NCBI GenBank assembly: GCA_017526045.1
Contig: JAFXRX010000250.1
Coordinates: 1-6,286 of the forward strand
Direction: 5' to 3'
Length of the DNA stretch: 6,286 nucleotides
DNA from: Opitutales bacterium
Lineage (GTDB): Bacteria > Verrucomicrobiota > Verrucomicrobiia > Opitutales > Intestinicryptomonadaceae
A model generated the notes under the pieces. The model was not told where the DNA came from. It ran no database searches and worked only from the letters and a program-made list of their open reading frames with translations. A program made the position numbers and the translations under genes. Below are positions 4,698 through 6,286 of this stretch, in pieces; positions within the stretch are counted from its first letter, which is position 1, and each line of letters opens with the position of its first letter.

Positions 4698-6047
4698 ATG
4701 GCTTTCAGACTGATATTCACAAGCTCACCAAGCTCCCTGACAGGCTCGCGCACGGGCTTTTGCACCGTTGCCAGAAGCGCGGAAATGTCGGAAAAACTCG
4801 CGCTTTTCGTGGAAAAATGCGGAACGTACGACCACGAAAAGATGGGCGCCCACCCCGTGTTCTCGCACCGCATAATTTGGCTGGGCGACAAAAGCTACCA
4901 CATCCTCTCGCGCATAATCGACTCCGGCACGGACTACACAAACCGCTCGAACTACATCGCGGACCACCTCGTTTTAACCGACGACGAAACCGCCCTTCTG
5001 CCCTCCCCCGCGCAGGCTATTTTGGATTTTGACGGCTGGCTCGGCTCGTACACGGACGCCCCGCGCTTCTTGGGCAATGTCGAAATCAAAAAGGCGGCGC
5101 AAAAATTCGCCCCCCCCGCCTCTTTGTGGGGGGAAATATTTGCTGACGCGGGCAAGGCCGCCCTGATGCTTTCGGACAATGTGGAAATCCGCGCGCGCGC
5201 CTCCGACGGCGAAACGCTCTTAAAGATGTTCGCGCAGGCCTCGGCACTGTGCACGCCAAGCGAAAAAGCCTGGCAGTACACGTTCACAACCGCCCTTTGC
5301 CGCGGCGAAAACCCGCAGGACTTTTGCTGGAAAACTTTTGTCGGCGAAAATTCCGCGCCCGAAAATTCCGCGGCGATAAATTTAATCGAAAAAACTTCGC
5401 TGCCCGCGCCCGAAAACGCCGCCGCCGAATACGCGCGCACGGCAAACATTTCAAACCGCGACAGGCTCAATTTGAAGGTGCAGCGCCCATCGGACTTCAA
5501 GCCGAAATTTAAAATCGCGCGCCAAGCCCCCGAAGTTAGGCGCGAAATCCCGCAGGAGTTCAAGCGCAACATGATAATCGTTTTTGCGGCTGCGGCGGCG
5601 GTCGCGGCGGCGTGCGCAATTTTCGCGCTGATGCCCGCAAAAAGCGGCGGCGAATTCGAGGAAAATATGCAAATCCAAAAGCGCGCCTACGCATCGCAAA
5701 CCCCGCTAAGCGGGGCAAGGCCGCTGCGCGACACCTACTCGAAAGTCCGCGCGGACGTAAAAGACCTCGTAAGCCAGGCCCGCTGGCAGGAGGCTCTCGA
5801 CCTCTGGGACGGCGCAAATTTGCAGGACTTCAACCCGAAGGCCCGCCCGGAAATCCTCAGCGACATGGGCAAAAAATTCGACGCCATGCTCGTCGAAGCC
5901 GAGGGGGAAATCAAAAACAGCAACAAGGCAAAGGCCGCCGAGCTCTTGAAAAAGGCCGAGCCCGCCCTTCAAATAAAAGACTTTCCGCACAAAGCAAACC
6001 GCGCCCAAATGATGGAGGGGCTTAACTCAAAAATAAAACAACTATGA
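4698..6047 (+). CDS. GTPase-associated protein 1 (GAP1-N2 domain) with transmembrane anchor and helical tail
   Basis: A 449-residue partner of the upstream GTPase. Residues 1 to about 135 carry the GAP1-N2 signature: LIFTSSPSSLTGSRTGFCTVARS at the start, then PVFSHRIIWLG, YHILSRIIDSG, DYTNRSNYIADHLVL and a later GWLGSYTDAPRFLG. Residues about 150-285 are a less conserved, probably cytosolic region. A single membrane segment (292-312, MIIVF then an Ala-rich run) is preceded by basic EFKRN, predicting N-in topology. The 135 residues beyond it are charged and helical (WQEALDLWDGANL, KAKAAELLKKAEPAL), TPR-like in look, and would lie outside the cytoplasm. I do not see the GAP1-M or GAP1-C domains that some family members have. 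There is no clear ribosome site, so translation is probably coupled to the GTPase gene. The next gene overlaps by ATGA. The molecular activity is not known to me. Confidence 0.82.
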   Translation: MAFRLIFTSSPSSLTGSRTGFCTVARSAEMSEKLALFVEKCGTYDHEKMGAHPVFSHRIIWLGDKSYHILSRIIDSGTDYTNRSNYIADHLVLTDDETALLPSPAQAILDFDGWLGSYTDAPRFLGNVEIKKAAQKFAPPASLWGEIFADAGKAALMLSDNVEIRARASDGETLLKMFAQASALCTPSEKAWQYTFTTALCRGENPQDFCWKTFVGENSAPENSAAINLIEKTSLPAPENAAAEYARTANISNRDRLNLKVQRPSDFKPKFKIARQAPEVRREIPQEFKRNMIIVFAAAAAVAAACAIFALMPAKSGGEFEENMQIQKRAYASQTPLSGARPLRDTYSKVRADVKDLVSQARWQEALDLWDGANLQDFNPKARPEILSDMGKKFDAMLVEAEGEIKNSNKAKAAELLKKAEPALQIKDFPHKANRAQMMEGLNSKIKQL

Positions 6048-6286
6048 CTATACAATTTTTAATACTGAGAATACAAAGCATTCTCGACGGAAGGGCAAAC
6101 GCAAGCGACGCCCAGCTGAGGGCCATCGCTTCCGAATACATGCGCATCTGCCAAAACGCCGAGCGCAAGCTCCTGCACTGCGCCTCTTTAATACGCGCAG
6201 GGCGCGAATACGCGGCATTCCAGGTCGCCGAGACAAACCCGATGCTTCTGGAAACGCTCAACGAGCTCATATTCGCGCGGCTTGAA
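6044..6286 (+). CDS. Third gene of the GTPase operon, N-terminal part (3' partial)
   Basis: An ATG at 6044 overlaps the stop of the previous gene (ATGA), and the frame stays open for 81 codons to the window end. The visible part is mostly helical: MTIQFLILRIQSILDGR, then LRAIASEYMRICQNAERKLLHCASLIRAGREYAAFQVAETNPMLLETLNELIF. This pattern (early helix, EYxxxCQxAxxxLxxCAxLxRxG, then AxxxAExxPxLLxxxxxLxF) recalls large proteins of unknown function in planctomycete genomes, where a P-LLDLVAxLDFPE motif follows. I know it only as a motif resemblance. The stop-start overlap argues strongly for translational coupling and for membership of the same complex as the GTPase and GAP1. No catalytic motif is seen in the part present. 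Confidence 0.8.
   Translation, partial: MTIQFLILRIQSILDGRANASDAQLRAIASEYMRICQNAERKLLHCASLIRAGREYAAFQVAETNPMLLETLNELIFARLE

Noticed and set aside
4952..5572. Antisense open frame of 206 residues opposite the GAP1 gene, and similar antisense frames at 479-1198 and 3300-3815
   Set aside because: They are shadows of strongly recognisable plus-strand proteins in GC-rich sequence. They have no domain and no ribosome site.

Overview
The window reads as a piece of a bacterial chromosome of moderate to fairly high GC. The gene content (a GH71/99-like glycoside hydrolase fused to PA14, an ECF sigma factor with a small membrane partner, and a zinc-ribbon GTPase operon of a type I associate with Planctomycetes and Verrucomicrobia) suggests a member of the PVC superphylum, most likely a polysaccharide-degrading Verrucomicrobiota or Lentisphaerota bacterium. 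This placement is inferred from family recognition, not from a marker gene.

Layout. Positions 1-1297 (+) hold the 3' part of a carbohydrate-active enzyme, followed by a strong intrinsic terminator (1312-1347). Positions 1357-1735 hold a two-unit array of long imperfect palindromes. On the minus strand, an ECF sigma factor (2828-2235) and a small single-pass membrane protein, probably its anti-sigma partner (2220-1705), form a two-gene operon. The last codons and stop of the second gene lie inside the repeat array. Positions 2829-2963 are a divergent promoter region with a sigma-E-like promoter facing the sigma gene and a sigma-70-like candidate facing the other way. Positions 2964-6286 (+) hold a tightly packed operon: a P-loop GTPase of the double-GTPase 2 (DO-GTPase2) type with split CxxC pairs, a membrane-anchored GTPase-associated protein 1 (GAP1-N2 type), and the start of a third gene that overlaps by ATGA and runs off the window.

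How the genes may work together. The GTPase, GAP1-N2 and third gene match in order and content a family of systems that comparative genomics has proposed as NTP-dependent conflict or signalling systems. To my knowledge their biochemical role is not established. Here GAP1 carries a transmembrane anchor and an extracytoplasmic helical tail, so the complex is probably membrane-tethered. The divergent ECF/anti-sigma pair may be an envelope-sensing regulator, but a link to the GTPase operon is only inferred from position.

The most unusual signal is the repeat array. Two units share a nearly identical 31-32 nt core and shared linkers, yet the stem arms flanking the cores differ between units while staying complementary within each unit. 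That is a covariation pattern, and I cannot assign it to a known element.
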